Virus record (IMG/VR): IMGVR_UViG_3300020469_000001 | Span: 41,273-105,272 of that record | Reading direction: 5' to 3' (one strand) | Origin: a virus | DNA: 64,000 nucleotides | Shown here: piece after piece, positions 54,004 to 63,050 of the stretch | Position numbering within the stretch: position 1 is the first letter of the stretch | Layout: each line of letters opens with the position of its first letter | The notes under the pieces: model-generated | Seen by the model: only the letters and a program-made list of their open reading frames with translations | What the model was told of the DNA's origin: nothing | Databases searched by the model: none | Made by a program: the position numbers and the translations under genes

Positions 54004-54950
54004 GTAATGAAAAAACAATACAGTTAAATATTGAGGAAATGCGCAAGAATAAAGTATTTCTTGCTACACCTATGTATGGTGGTATGTGCAATGGACTTTA
54101 TACTAAGTCTTTAATGGACACTACTGCAGTATGTATGAATCACGGATTGCAGTTGCAAATTTACTATATGTTTAACGAATCACTTATTACTAGAGCTAGA
54201 AACTATTGTGTTGCTAACTTTCTTAAAAGTGATGCAGAGTACCTACTTTTTGTAGATAGCGATATAGCTTGGAATGCAATGGACTTACTTTATATGTGGC
54301 ATTTACTTGCTACAAGAAAGGAAGAATTAAAAGTTTTCTGTGCATTATATCCTAAGAAAACTATTGCATGGGAGAAAGTACTTAGAGCAGCAAAAACAGG
54401 GTTATATGACGAAGACCCTATGGCACTAGAAAAAGTTGCAGGAGATATGGTGTTTAATCCTTTACCAGATGAGCATCCAGATGGGCAAGCCCCTATCTAC
54501 GAACCTGTAAAAATAAAAGAAGGTGCAACAGGATTTATGTTTATACATAGGTCTGTCTTTGAAGAATATGACCAGCATCACCCTGAAAGACTATACACTC
54601 CTGACCATATAAGAGAAGGAGAGTTTGAGACTGGTGAGCAAATAATGGCATACTTTGATTGCATAATCAATGAACAGAACAGATATCTTAGTGAAGATTA
54701 TATGTTCTCTGAAACTGTAAGAAATTTTGGAGTAGACATATGGTGTTTACCTATGATAGAATTAATGCACTGCGGCAGTCACATATTTCAAGGTAAATTG
54801 ATTGATATGGCTCAGGCAGGAGTACACGCAACTTTAGATCCTGACGATGTTGGTAAGGTACATAAGCGGAAGTTAGGCACGTTGCCACAAACACCTGCTC
54901 CTGACCAAGCAACAGCAGATAGTAATAAAGCTGAGAAAAATAGTTCTTGA
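54000..54950 (+). CDS. GT-A-type glycosyltransferase-like protein
   Basis: 316 residues. FLATPMYGGMCNGLYTKSL at the start and EYLLFVDSDIAWNAMDLLYM with a DxD-type DSD site, then GATGFMFIHRSVFEEY, typical of phage and bacterial GT-A fold proteins of unknown donor. Ends EKNSS, encoded by the next promoter's flank. Confidence 0.78.
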   Translation: MSNEKTIQLNIEEMRKNKVFLATPMYGGMCNGLYTKSLMDTTAVCMNHGLQLQIYYMFNESLITRARNYCVANFLKSDAEYLLFVDSDIAWNAMDLLYMWHLLATRKEELKVFCALYPKKTIAWEKVLRAAKTGLYDEDPMALEKVAGDMVFNPLPDEHPDGQAPIYEPVKIKEGATGFMFIHRSVFEEYDQHHPERLYTPDHIREGEFETGEQIMAYFDCIINEQNRYLSEDYMFSETVRNFGVDIWCLPMIELMHCGSHIFQGKLIDMAQAGVHATLDPDDVGKVHKRKLGTLPQTPAPDQATADSNKAEKNSS

Positions 54951-54975
54951 CACGAGTTTGAAAATTTGTTATAAT
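54947..54975 (+). promoter_or_regulatory. Promoter TTGACA-N17-TATAAT overlapping a start codon
   Basis: Perfect consensus. -10 is directly followed by ATG (54976), so transcripts from here would start inside the gene; that ATG can only serve read-through mRNA, or a TTG at 54979 is used. Confidence 0.85.
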
Positions 54976-55368
54976 ATGTTGTTATTTGATTGGAATAAGA
55001 TTGTAAAAGTAAGCAAAGGGAATGTTGGTGACATCATTCAGATCCTTCGTATTATAACTTACAAGATTCAACCAAAAAACTACTATGATAAAACATTTAA
55101 GTTTTACAAGTACAAGTTCGGAGGCAAGTCTTATCTTCTTAACCCAAAAGATTTACTTGAACGAGGACGAGCATACAGTGATAAAGAGGTAGCAGAATAT
55201 GCAGGTGTCGCATCATTCCGCAACTATCACAACTATGTTAATACAAAAGACACCACACTAGATCATTTGATGTGTCCAATATCAGATGATATAATTAATA
55301 ATAACAGACTGCTTGAAGTGAAAGATGGACGGGTACACTTTCTTTTCGAGGAGACATTAGGAGAATAA
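54976..55368 (+). CDS. Hypothetical protein, 130 aa
   Basis: LFDWNKIVKVSKGNVGDIIQILRIITYK, a central YKFGGKSYLLNPKDLLERGRAYSDKEVAEYAGVASFRNY and acidic end. The start is unsure because the promoter's -10 abuts the ATG. It lies between the GT and the SSB genes; resembles hypothetical proteins of large siphoviruses. Confidence 0.6.
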   Translation: MLLFDWNKIVKVSKGNVGDIIQILRIITYKIQPKNYYDKTFKFYKYKFGGKSYLLNPKDLLERGRAYSDKEVAEYAGVASFRNYHNYVNTKDTTLDHLMCPISDDIINNNRLLEVKDGRVHFLFEETLGE

Positions 55369-55370
55369 AA

Positions 55371-56003
55371 ATGGCAATTGGATTCAACCAAACCAAGGGC
55401 TCAGCCCAAAAAAATAAAATCGAAACCTATAACTATGCAGGTAAAGAAGATCATCATCTAAGAATGGTTGGTGACTTACTACCTAGATATGTCTATTGGA
55501 TTAAAGGAGAAAATGGCAAAAACATTCCTATGGAGTGCTTATCTTTTGACAGAAACTCTGAAACCTTTAACAACAAAGAACATGACCATGTTCGTGACTT
55601 TTACCCAGACTTAAAATGTGGATGGTCTTACGCTGTCCAGTGCATTGATTACGCTGATAAAACTGTTAAAGTTCTTAATCTAAAAAGAAAATTATTCGAC
55701 CAAGTTATAGTCGCCATGGAAGAGTTGGGAGACCCAACAGACCCAGTCACAGGATATGATATCCATTTCAAAAGAAAGAAGACTGGTCCACAGGTGTTCA
55801 ATGTCGAATATCAATTACAGGTTCTTAAGTGCAAACCAAGAGAACTAGATGACTGGGAGAAAGATCTAATGGCTGAATTAAAGTCAATGGATGATGTTTT
55901 ACCAAGACCAACTGCAGATGCACAGTTAGAGCTTCTTAGAAGAGTCAACGACTCAGGTAGTGAAACTCCTGAAGATGTATCAAGCGAATTTGACATATCA
56001 TGA
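55371..56003 (+). CDS. Single-stranded DNA-binding protein-like
   Basis: 210 residues. An OB-like region with many aromatics (VGDLLPRYVYWIKGENGKNIPMECLSFD, GWSYAVQCIDYADKTVKVLNLKRKLFDQVIVAMEELGDPTDPVTGYDIHFKRKKTG) and an acidic C-terminal tail (SGSETPEDVSSEFDIS), the arrangement of phage SSBs of the gp32 type. Coats ssDNA and recruits partners by its tail. Strong GGAGAATAAAA site. Confidence 0.75.
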   Translation: MAIGFNQTKGSAQKNKIETYNYAGKEDHHLRMVGDLLPRYVYWIKGENGKNIPMECLSFDRNSETFNNKEHDHVRDFYPDLKCGWSYAVQCIDYADKTVKVLNLKRKLFDQVIVAMEELGDPTDPVTGYDIHFKRKKTGPQVFNVEYQLQVLKCKPRELDDWEKDLMAELKSMDDVLPRPTADAQLELLRRVNDSGSETPEDVSSEFDIS

Positions 56004-56521
56004 TAGGCGTTGGAGAGAAGTTCCCTGCCTTTACACTGCAGGGTGTAGACAAAGATAATAACTTTGTAACAGTATCTGTCACAGAACAGTACGAACCTTT
56101 GAAAAAAGATTACACAGTTATATACTTCTATCCAAAAGACTTTACTTTCATATGCCCAACAGAAATTGCGGGAATGGATATGTTAGTAGAGGAAGCTAAT
56201 GTTATTGGTATTAGTGGAGATAATGAGTTTTGTAAATTAGCTTGGAAACAAGATAATACACTCATAGGAAACATACAACACTCCTTGGCAGCAGACTGTG
56301 GCCTAGGACTATCTTCTAAACTAGGAATAGTACACGAAGAAGCAGGAGTATGTTTTAGAGCTACTTTTATCATTGACAAAAATGATATAATACAACATGT
56401 AAGTGTTAACGCACTTGACACAGGCAGAAATGCTCATGAAGTTCTTAGAACTTTGCAAGGCATTAAAGCAGGTGGATTAACAGGTTGTGAATGGCAACCA
56501 GGAGAAGATTTCGTAGGATGA
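56000..56521 (+). CDS. Peroxiredoxin (AhpC/2-Cys type)
   Basis: 173 residues. FYPKDFTFICPTE has the peroxidatic Cys; a second Cys in GGLTGCEWQPG near the end is the resolving Cys of the AhpC/Prx family. Reduces peroxides. The phage glutaredoxin at 59.8 kb could recycle it. Unusual in phages and in line with an aerobic host. Confidence 0.9.
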   Translation: MIGVGEKFPAFTLQGVDKDNNFVTVSVTEQYEPLKKDYTVIYFYPKDFTFICPTEIAGMDMLVEEANVIGISGDNEFCKLAWKQDNTLIGNIQHSLAADCGLGLSSKLGIVHEEAGVCFRATFIIDKNDIIQHVSVNALDTGRNAHEVLRTLQGIKAGGLTGCEWQPGEDFVG

Positions 56522-57477
56522 TTTTATTTACAGCAGACTGGCATATAAAGCTAGGACAGAAGAATGTACCTGTCTCATGGGCATGTACTAGATATCAATT
56601 GTTTTTTCAGCAAGTGCAAGACGCTGTAGATAAACACGAAGTTGACCTTCACATCATAGGTGGGGACTTGTTTGATCGAGTCCCTTCCATGGATGAACTT
56701 ACTTTATATTTTGATTTTGTAAAGAGACAAAAAGTAAGAACGATTATCTATGACGGCAACCATGAAGCCACTAGAAAAAATAATACTTTCTTTGATAACT
56801 TAAAGAGAGTAACAAATGAATTAAATCCTCTAGTAACAGTAATAACTGAAACTTATTATGAGGATGATTGGTGTATTCTACCATATGCAGATTTGCATAA
56901 AAAGAAAAGTATAGAGATGATAGATGCAGACTATCTATTTACTCATGTGAGGGGTGAAATACCACCTCATGTTATACCTGAAGTAGATTTAGAAAGATTT
57001 GACTCGTTCAAAATCGTATTTGCTGGAGACTTACATGCTCACGAGAATACTCAACGAAATATTGTGTACCCAGGCAGTCCGATGACTACATCTTTTCATA
57101 GAAATGAAGTAACAACAGGTTACTTAGTAATTGATACCAATACCGATTGGGTTTGGACATGGCATGAATTTGATTTACCACAATTAATCAGAAAGACTGT
57201 TACCAACCCCGATGATATGGTGCAAACAGACTTTCATCATACAATCTATGAATTAGAAGGAGATGTACAAGATTTGGCACAAGTTAAAAACTCCGATCTA
57301 CTTGATAAAAAAGTCGTTAAGCGAGAGACAGAGGCAACTCTATCGTTAACAAACGAGATGTCTATTGCTGACGAACTAAGTGTGTATCTAAAAGAGATTC
57401 TATCTCTTGATGATATGAAAACAAGAAAATTAATGGGAGTGTTTAATGATTATTCTACAAAAACTGAAATGGGATAA
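56518..57477 (+). CDS. SbcD/gp47-like nuclease (T5 D12/D13 pair)
   Basis: 319 residues from the ATG overlapping the stop of the peroxiredoxin gene; an upstream in-frame ATG is rejected. Calcineurin-type metallophosphoesterase motifs ILFTADWHI, IGGDLFDRVP, IYDGNHEATRKN, LFTHVRGE and FAGDLHAHENT. Mre11-type partner of the next gene. Confidence 0.92.
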   Translation: MILFTADWHIKLGQKNVPVSWACTRYQLFFQQVQDAVDKHEVDLHIIGGDLFDRVPSMDELTLYFDFVKRQKVRTIIYDGNHEATRKNNTFFDNLKRVTNELNPLVTVITETYYEDDWCILPYADLHKKKSIEMIDADYLFTHVRGEIPPHVIPEVDLERFDSFKIVFAGDLHAHENTQRNIVYPGSPMTTSFHRNEVTTGYLVIDTNTDWVWTWHEFDLPQLIRKTVTNPDDMVQTDFHHTIYELEGDVQDLAQVKNSDLLDKKVVKRETEATLSLTNEMSIADELSVYLKEILSLDDMKTRKLMGVFNDYSTKTEMG

Positions 57478-59263
57478 TTGCTTCTCTTATGGGGCAAATA
57501 ATGAGATGGATCTATCATCAGATACACTCACACAATTAGTTGGTACAAACGGTGTAGGTAAATCATCTATACCATTAATACTAGAAGAAATACTATTCAA
57601 CAAAAATAGTAAGAATGTTAAGAAAGCGGATATTGCAAATAGATATGTTAACAAAGGATATGATATTAGTCTTGACTTTACTGTGGACACTGACGTATAC
57701 AACATTACTGTTATACGGCGTGGTACACTCAAATGTAAGCTAACAAAGAATGGTGAGGATATATCTTCACACACAGCTTCTAATACTTACAAAACCTTGG
57801 GCGATGTCTTAGGTATTGACTTTAAAACTTTTTCACAGCTAGTGTATCAAAACACTAATGCATCATTGCAGTTTTTAACTGCTACAGATACAAACCGTAA
57901 AAAGTTCTTAATTGACCTATTGAAACTAGACCAATATGTTTCTTTCTTTGAGACATTCAAAGAAGCGGTAAGGGTAAATTCCACAGAAGTTACAACTATC
58001 AATGCGAAAATATCAACTATTGCAAAATGGTTAGAAGACAATTTTCTCGAAGATAGTTCCATACTTTCAAAAATGGATTTACCATTTTACTCGGAAGAAG
58101 ATGAGATATCTTTACGTTCACTATTAGTAGAACTGGAAAATATCACTGAAAAGAATAAAAAAATAAATACTAATAATCAACTCAAACATCAATTAAATGA
58201 TATAGATTTGCATGAGTACAAAAGAAGGTTAGCAAAATACCCAGAAGAAGTCGATACTAAAATACAAATCTCTTCTGTAGCAACCTGGAAGTCTGAAATG
58301 ATACATGAGGAAAGAATGCTTAAGAAGTATAATGACCTTATGCAACTAGAAGATATGCAGTGTCCAACTTGCGAACAAGAAGTTGACAAGATGTTTGTAG
58401 AGAGTATGATAAAAGACCATACTCAAAGAATAGAGCAGTGTGAAAAGTTTACACAAGATGCTGCAAAAAAGCTCACAAGATTGGAGGAAAACAATGCGAT
58501 CCATAGGACAGCGCAAAGAGAAATCTCAAGTTGGGAAGACCTCTACAGGTCTGTTGACCACGACCTTACAACGACAGTCCTTGATGAAGCAGACTTACAA
58601 GACCAAGTTACTGAACTTCGCAAAACGATTACCAGTACTAAATCTGCTCTTCAAGAAGTAATAGAAGAAAATGAGAAAAGAGAACGACATAACACAAGAA
58701 TTGGAATTATACTCGAACAGACTGGCGAATTTCAAAGTCAACTTGATAAACTTGAATCTGAACTATCAGATAAAGAAGAACACTTGGCGGCACTTGAAAC
58801 GCTTAAGAAGGCATTTTCTACAAACGGACTCCTCGCGTATAAGATAGAGAGTCTAGTAAAAGAGCTAGAAGTTATGACAAATGATTATCTAGCAGAGTTT
58901 AGTGATGGTAGATTTAGTATCAATTTTGTTGTTACTAACGACAAACTAAATGTAGAAGTATCAGATAATGGAAACATTATTGACATACTAGCTCTATCTA
59001 GTGGAGAACTAGCAAGAGTGAATATTGCGACATTAGTTGCAATACGAAAACTTATGACATCTATTAGTAGAAGTCAAATTAATGTTCTGTTTCTCGATGA
59101 AGTCAATCAGGCTCTCGATGAACAAGGTAAAGAAAAAGTAGTAGAAGTCCTACTCAAAGAAGAAAGACTAAATACATATTTAGTATCTCATGGTTGGACA
59201 CATCCGCTACTAGAAAAAATAGAAATAATTAAAGAGGATAATATATCATGTTTAGATTCATAA
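57446..59263 (+). CDS. SbcC/gp46-like recombination ATPase
   Basis: 605 residues. Walker A LVGTNGVGKSSIPLIL, long coiled coils with a zinc hook CPTCEQE (about 310), signature LSSGELARVNIATL and Walker B NVLFLDEVNQ. Rad50-type partner of the SbcD-like nuclease for end processing and recombination. Confidence 0.93.
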   Translation: MIILQKLKWDNCFSYGANNEMDLSSDTLTQLVGTNGVGKSSIPLILEEILFNKNSKNVKKADIANRYVNKGYDISLDFTVDTDVYNITVIRRGTLKCKLTKNGEDISSHTASNTYKTLGDVLGIDFKTFSQLVYQNTNASLQFLTATDTNRKKFLIDLLKLDQYVSFFETFKEAVRVNSTEVTTINAKISTIAKWLEDNFLEDSSILSKMDLPFYSEEDEISLRSLLVELENITEKNKKINTNNQLKHQLNDIDLHEYKRRLAKYPEEVDTKIQISSVATWKSEMIHEERMLKKYNDLMQLEDMQCPTCEQEVDKMFVESMIKDHTQRIEQCEKFTQDAAKKLTRLEENNAIHRTAQREISSWEDLYRSVDHDLTTTVLDEADLQDQVTELRKTITSTKSALQEVIEENEKRERHNTRIGIILEQTGEFQSQLDKLESELSDKEEHLAALETLKKAFSTNGLLAYKIESLVKELEVMTNDYLAEFSDGRFSINFVVTNDKLNVEVSDNGNIIDILALSSGELARVNIATLVAIRKLMTSISRSQINVLFLDEVNQALDEQGKEKVVEVLLKEERLNTYLVSHGWTHPLLEKIEIIKEDNISCLDS

Positions 59264-59367
59264 CTAAATGGTGGAATATACTTATCGGAAATGATAAGAA
59301 CTGGGATGGCGAAGTAGATATCAAAGATAAAATGCTTGACGCCAAACAAAAAAGTATGGAAAAGTAA
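59248..59367 (+). CDS. Small protein
   Basis: 39 residues (FRFITKWWNILIGNDKNWDGEVDIKDKMLDAKQ), amphipathic start and charged tail, 16-nt overlap with the SbcC-like gene and 0-nt gap to the cytochrome gene. Comparable to the 37-residue protein at 39823. Confidence 0.5.
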   Translation: MFRFITKWWNILIGNDKNWDGEVDIKDKMLDAKQKSMEK

Positions 59368-59802
59368 ATGAAAGGGTACATATTAACAATTTGTTTCTTT
59401 ATGACAGCAACAATAGCATACACATACCAAAACTTAGAGTACAGAGGTGTTCCTCGTACTACTTCTTGTTCTGGTGAGTGTTATGCAGAGTATGTTCGCA
59501 TAAATGGTACACCTGCAGAAATTGAAAGAAAAAAACAAGCATTAGCACAAGCTGACGAGTTCAGTAATATCAGAAGCCTATGGGCTGGATGTGCTGCCTG
59601 CCATGGTGCAGACGGTGGTGGTGGTATAGGACCAATGCTTGCTGGTCAAAATGCAGAAGATATTATTAGTAAGTTGACTATCTACAAAAACAGAGGACAG
59701 ATTGGTGCACAGTCTGCTCTTATGTGGGGTCAAGCAGGTATGCTGACTGAAGATGAGATATCAACTATTGGCAAATTCATACAAGGAGGTATGCCAAAAT
59801 GA
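59368..59802 (+). CDS. Class I cytochrome c
   Basis: 144 residues. N-terminal signal anchor (KGYILTICFFMTATIAYTY) and a heme-binding CAACH (C75, C78, H79) in LWAGCAACHGADGGGGIGPMLAGQNAEDI, with Met residues in LMWGQAGMLTEDEI as axial-ligand candidates and EISTIGKFIQGGMPK as the closing helix. The layout is that of small c-type cytochromes, so periplasmic and heme-loaded by host Ccm. A periplasmic electron carrier in a phage is highly unusual. Confidence 0.88.
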   Translation: MKGYILTICFFMTATIAYTYQNLEYRGVPRTTSCSGECYAEYVRINGTPAEIERKKQALAQADEFSNIRSLWAGCAACHGADGGGGIGPMLAGQNAEDIISKLTIYKNRGQIGAQSALMWGQAGMLTEDEISTIGKFIQGGMPK

Positions 59803-60020
59803 AAATAGAAATTTACAGTATTCCTAACTGTCCATATTGTGTAAGAGCAAAAAATCTTGCAGAACAAAAAGGACATGAAGTAGTTTACAATATGATGGGC
59901 GAAGAGTTTCAAGCAGGGGATGTAAGAACATTATTCCCAACTGCTAGAACATTCCCACAAATTATTGTAGATGGCGAAAAGATTGGAGGTTATACAGAAC
60001 TGGAGAAGTTGATTGGTTAA
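59799..60020 (+). CDS. Glutaredoxin
   Basis: 73 residues. IYSIPNCPYCVRAKNLAEQKG with the CPYC active site, then RTFPQIIVDGEKIGGYTEL (cis-Pro T-x-P and GG). Reduces disulfides, here likely electron donor for the phage ribonucleotide reductase (C-terminal CLSC) and perhaps peroxiredoxin. Confidence 0.93.
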   Translation: MKIEIYSIPNCPYCVRAKNLAEQKGHEVVYNMMGEEFQAGDVRTLFPTARTFPQIIVDGEKIGGYTELEKLIG

Positions 60021-60501
60021 TTCTAGACGGAAAGGACATGACGCAGAACTAAAAGCGGCAGCTATGATGAAAAGAATAACTGGAGAAAACTTCGTACAGA
60101 CTCCAGGCAGTGGCTCAGGTAAAATTAAAGGCGATCTACATGTAGAACATAAACATAATTTGTTTTGCATAGAGATAAAACATTACAAAGATATGGGATT
60201 CAATCACAAAATCTTTACTCAAAAGAGTAATGTATTTGTTAAGTGGTGGTCTAAACTTTGTAGACAGTCTGAAGAAATGAAACAAGAGCCATTGTTAATC
60301 TTCAAAGAAAACCACTCGCAGTGGTATGTGGCAACGACAAGAAAGCCACAGTACAAAAAACATATGTATATAAACTGGCTTGGGTGCTATGTCACCTTTG
60401 CTGAACAATTTTTAGAAACACAAGAGGTAAAATTTACAAATGGCAATACAATTTACGAGCCATGGAAAGCCGATTCCCAATGGGAACTTATTGATTGTTG
60501 A
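60013..60501 (+). CDS. PD-(D/E)xK nuclease / resolvase-like
   Basis: 162 residues (TTG start). SRRKGHDAELKAAAMM, then TPGSGSGKIKGDLHVEHKHNLFCIEIKHYKD: E ... G-D ... E-x-K of Holliday-junction resolvase-type nucleases. Sits between the SbcC-like and 5'-nuclease genes, the place of D14 in T5. Probably recombination or branch resolution. Confidence 0.75.
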   Translation: MVNSRRKGHDAELKAAAMMKRITGENFVQTPGSGSGKIKGDLHVEHKHNLFCIEIKHYKDMGFNHKIFTQKSNVFVKWWSKLCRQSEEMKQEPLLIFKENHSQWYVATTRKPQYKKHMYINWLGCYVTFAEQFLETQEVKFTNGNTIYEPWKADSQWELIDC

Positions 60502-61297
60502 TGGACTCAATCTGGCTTTTAGATGGAAACATCAAGGACGCAACGACTTCGAACATGATTATATTCGTACAGTCGAGTCTTTAGCAAAGTCCTATAACTG
60601 TGGAGAGATAGTCGTTTTAGGCGATGGCGGTAGTAATTACCGTAAAACTATCGACCCAGAGTACAAAGCAAATCGTAAGGAACGATATGCAGAACAAACT
60701 CCCGAAGAAGCAAAAGAATTTGAAATGTTTCTTGCGGAGTTTCAAACTACTATGTCTAGTTTAAAACGTAAGGGTTACCTTACACTAAAATATGCTGGAG
60801 TAGAAGCTGATGATATAGCCGCACTTATATGCCAAAACCGAGAAAACATAGGTGTAGATGAGATATGGATGATATCATCAGATAAAGACTGGGATTTACT
60901 AGTTGACCCAAAAATAAGTCGTTTTTCGACTGTAACTAGAAAAGAAACAACAGTACATAACTGGGATGAACATTATGATTTTGACCCTGTTTATTTTTTG
61001 ACTTACAAATGTTTGACAGGAGATAAGGGAGATAATGTTCCAGGAGTTGACGGAGTTGGACCAAAGCGTGCTACTCAGTTAATCGAGCAATACGGAGATG
61101 TATTTGATATTATGGCGAGTTTGCCACTTGACGGAAAGTACAAGTATATTCAAAACTTAAATGAGTTTGGAAGTAAAGGACTAGAAGTAGGAGTGCAACT
61201 CATGGATTTAACTTATGATGTCGAAGGCGCAGTACTTGGACACGGACAAGAAATTATAGGATTGGTGGAAAATTATGTCAGTGAAGATAGATTATAG
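60440..61297 (+). CDS. 5'-3' exonuclease / flap endonuclease (T5 D15-like)
   Basis: 285 residues, 62-nt overlap with the upstream gene. NLLIVDGLNLAFRW, VLGDGGSNYRKTIDPEYKANR, YAGVEADDIAALI, WMISSDKDWDLLV, and the helix-hairpin-helix LTGDKGDNVPGVDGVGPKRATQLI. All acidic residues of the FEN active site are present. Removes primers and flaps in place of the domain missing from the polymerase. Confidence 0.94.
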   Translation: MAIQFTSHGKPIPNGNLLIVDGLNLAFRWKHQGRNDFEHDYIRTVESLAKSYNCGEIVVLGDGGSNYRKTIDPEYKANRKERYAEQTPEEAKEFEMFLAEFQTTMSSLKRKGYLTLKYAGVEADDIAALICQNRENIGVDEIWMISSDKDWDLLVDPKISRFSTVTRKETTVHNWDEHYDFDPVYFLTYKCLTGDKGDNVPGVDGVGPKRATQLIEQYGDVFDIMASLPLDGKYKYIQNLNEFGSKGLEVGVQLMDLTYDVEGAVLGHGQEIIGLVENYVSEDRL

Positions 61298-63050
61298 TAG
61301 AGATTCTCTCTTGGATGAGTTCGCACATGCAACTCTAAAAGATAGATATATGATACCCGGTGAAAATTCACCACAGGAAGCTTTTGCTCGTGCAGCCGAG
61401 ACATTCGCAGATGATGATGACCATGCTCAACGGTTATATGACTATGTCAGTAACTTATGGTTTATGTTTGCAACTCCTGTATTATCAAATGGAGGTACTC
61501 GTAGAGGACTACCCATTAGCTGTTTCTTAAATTATGTTGATGATAGCAGGGAAGGTATTACAGACCATTTTACCGAGAATGCTTTTTTATCATCATTTGG
61601 CGGAGGTATCGGAGGCTCATGGAGTGATGTTCGTTCTATAGGAACTAAAACATCTAAAGGTTCAGAGTCAACTGGTGTTATGCCATTTATGAAAGTTGTG
61701 GATGCAGAAATGTTGGCATTTAGCCAGGGAGTAACTAGACGGGGTAGTTACGCTTCTTATCTACACATATCACACCCCGAGATAGAGGAGTTTTTAGATG
61801 TCAGAAAGCCTACAGGCGGCGATACTAATCGCAAGTGTACTAATCTCCATCATGGTGTTGTTATTTCTGATTCCTTTATGGAGCGAATACACAATGCTGG
61901 AAAAATTGATAATTTCGACGATAGCTGGGACCTTGTGGATCCTCACACGAAACGAGTAGTAAAGACAGTAAGTGCGAGAGCCTTATGGGTAAAACTACTT
62001 CTTAATAGAATGGAAACAGGCGAACCTTACATTATGTTCGAGAATGCGGTACAAAATGAGTTACCTGACTTCCAGAAAAGAAAAGGATTGAAAGTTCATC
62101 ATAGTAATTTATGTAGTGAGATTACTCTTGCTACTGATGAAGAAAGAACAGCAGTATGTTGTTTATCTTCTGTAAACTTAGAGTACTATGACGACTGGAA
62201 AGACCACCCAGCTTTTATACCAGATTTAATTCGTATGCTTGATAATGTATTATCGGACTTTATCGATAATGCGCCACCCCAATTAGAAAGAGCTAGATTC
62301 AGTGCTATGAGGGAGAGAAGTATTGGACTAGGCGCTATGGGATTTCATGCGTACTTACAGAAAAATGGTATACCATTTGAAAGTGCAATGGCAGGTGGTA
62401 CTAATCTAGAAATGTTTAATTACATCAAAAATAAAGCAGACCAAACTACTAGAGAACTAGCAATAGAAAGAGGAGCATGTCCAGATGATGACACAGCTTC
62501 AGTGAGAAATGCTCACCTATTAGCTATAGCTCCTAATGCAAGTTCTAGTATTTTATGCGGTAACACTTCTCCAAGTATTGAACCTTTTAGAGCAAATGCT
62601 TATACTCAAAAGACTAAGACTGGAAGTAATCTAGTTAAAAATAAATATCTTGATTTAATTGTCAGAGAAAAGTCAAATAACGAAGATGAGTATGCAGAAT
62701 ACTGGAGAAGTATAGTTGCAAACAAAGGAAGTGTCCAACATCTAGATATACTAGAAGAGTGGGACAAAGATGTATTCAAGACTGCTGTAGAAATTAATCA
62801 GTCTTGGGTTATCGAACACGCAGCTGTGAGACAACAATTTATTTGTCAATCACAGTCTGTAAACTTATTCTTTCCTCCAGATGTGAACAAAGCAGATTTG
62901 CATAATGTTCATATGTTGGCATGGGCAAAGAATTTAAAAACATTATACTACCTTAGGAGTGAAGCTATCAGTAGAGCTGATAATGTTACTTCTCAGGCTA
63001 AAAGAGAGATAATCTTTGAACAACAAGATTGTCTAAGTTGCGAGGGATAA
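61275..63050 (+). CDS. nrdA: Ribonucleotide reductase class I, alpha subunit
   Basis: 591 residues, shorter than E. coli NrdA because the N-terminal ATP-cone is absent, so dATP feedback through the cone is not expected. Catalytic cysteines in LPISCFLNY and SNLCSEI (N-C-E) and redox C-terminal CLSC. Makes dNDPs for phage DNA synthesis. Overlaps the exonuclease gene by 23 nt. Confidence 0.95.
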   Translation: MSVKIDYSRDSLLDEFAHATLKDRYMIPGENSPQEAFARAAETFADDDDHAQRLYDYVSNLWFMFATPVLSNGGTRRGLPISCFLNYVDDSREGITDHFTENAFLSSFGGGIGGSWSDVRSIGTKTSKGSESTGVMPFMKVVDAEMLAFSQGVTRRGSYASYLHISHPEIEEFLDVRKPTGGDTNRKCTNLHHGVVISDSFMERIHNAGKIDNFDDSWDLVDPHTKRVVKTVSARALWVKLLLNRMETGEPYIMFENAVQNELPDFQKRKGLKVHHSNLCSEITLATDEERTAVCCLSSVNLEYYDDWKDHPAFIPDLIRMLDNVLSDFIDNAPPQLERARFSAMRERSIGLGAMGFHAYLQKNGIPFESAMAGGTNLEMFNYIKNKADQTTRELAIERGACPDDDTASVRNAHLLAIAPNASSSILCGNTSPSIEPFRANAYTQKTKTGSNLVKNKYLDLIVREKSNNEDEYAEYWRSIVANKGSVQHLDILEEWDKDVFKTAVEINQSWVIEHAAVRQQFICQSQSVNLFFPPDVNKADLHNVHMLAWAKNLKTLYYLRSEAISRADNVTSQAKREIIFEQQDCLSCEG

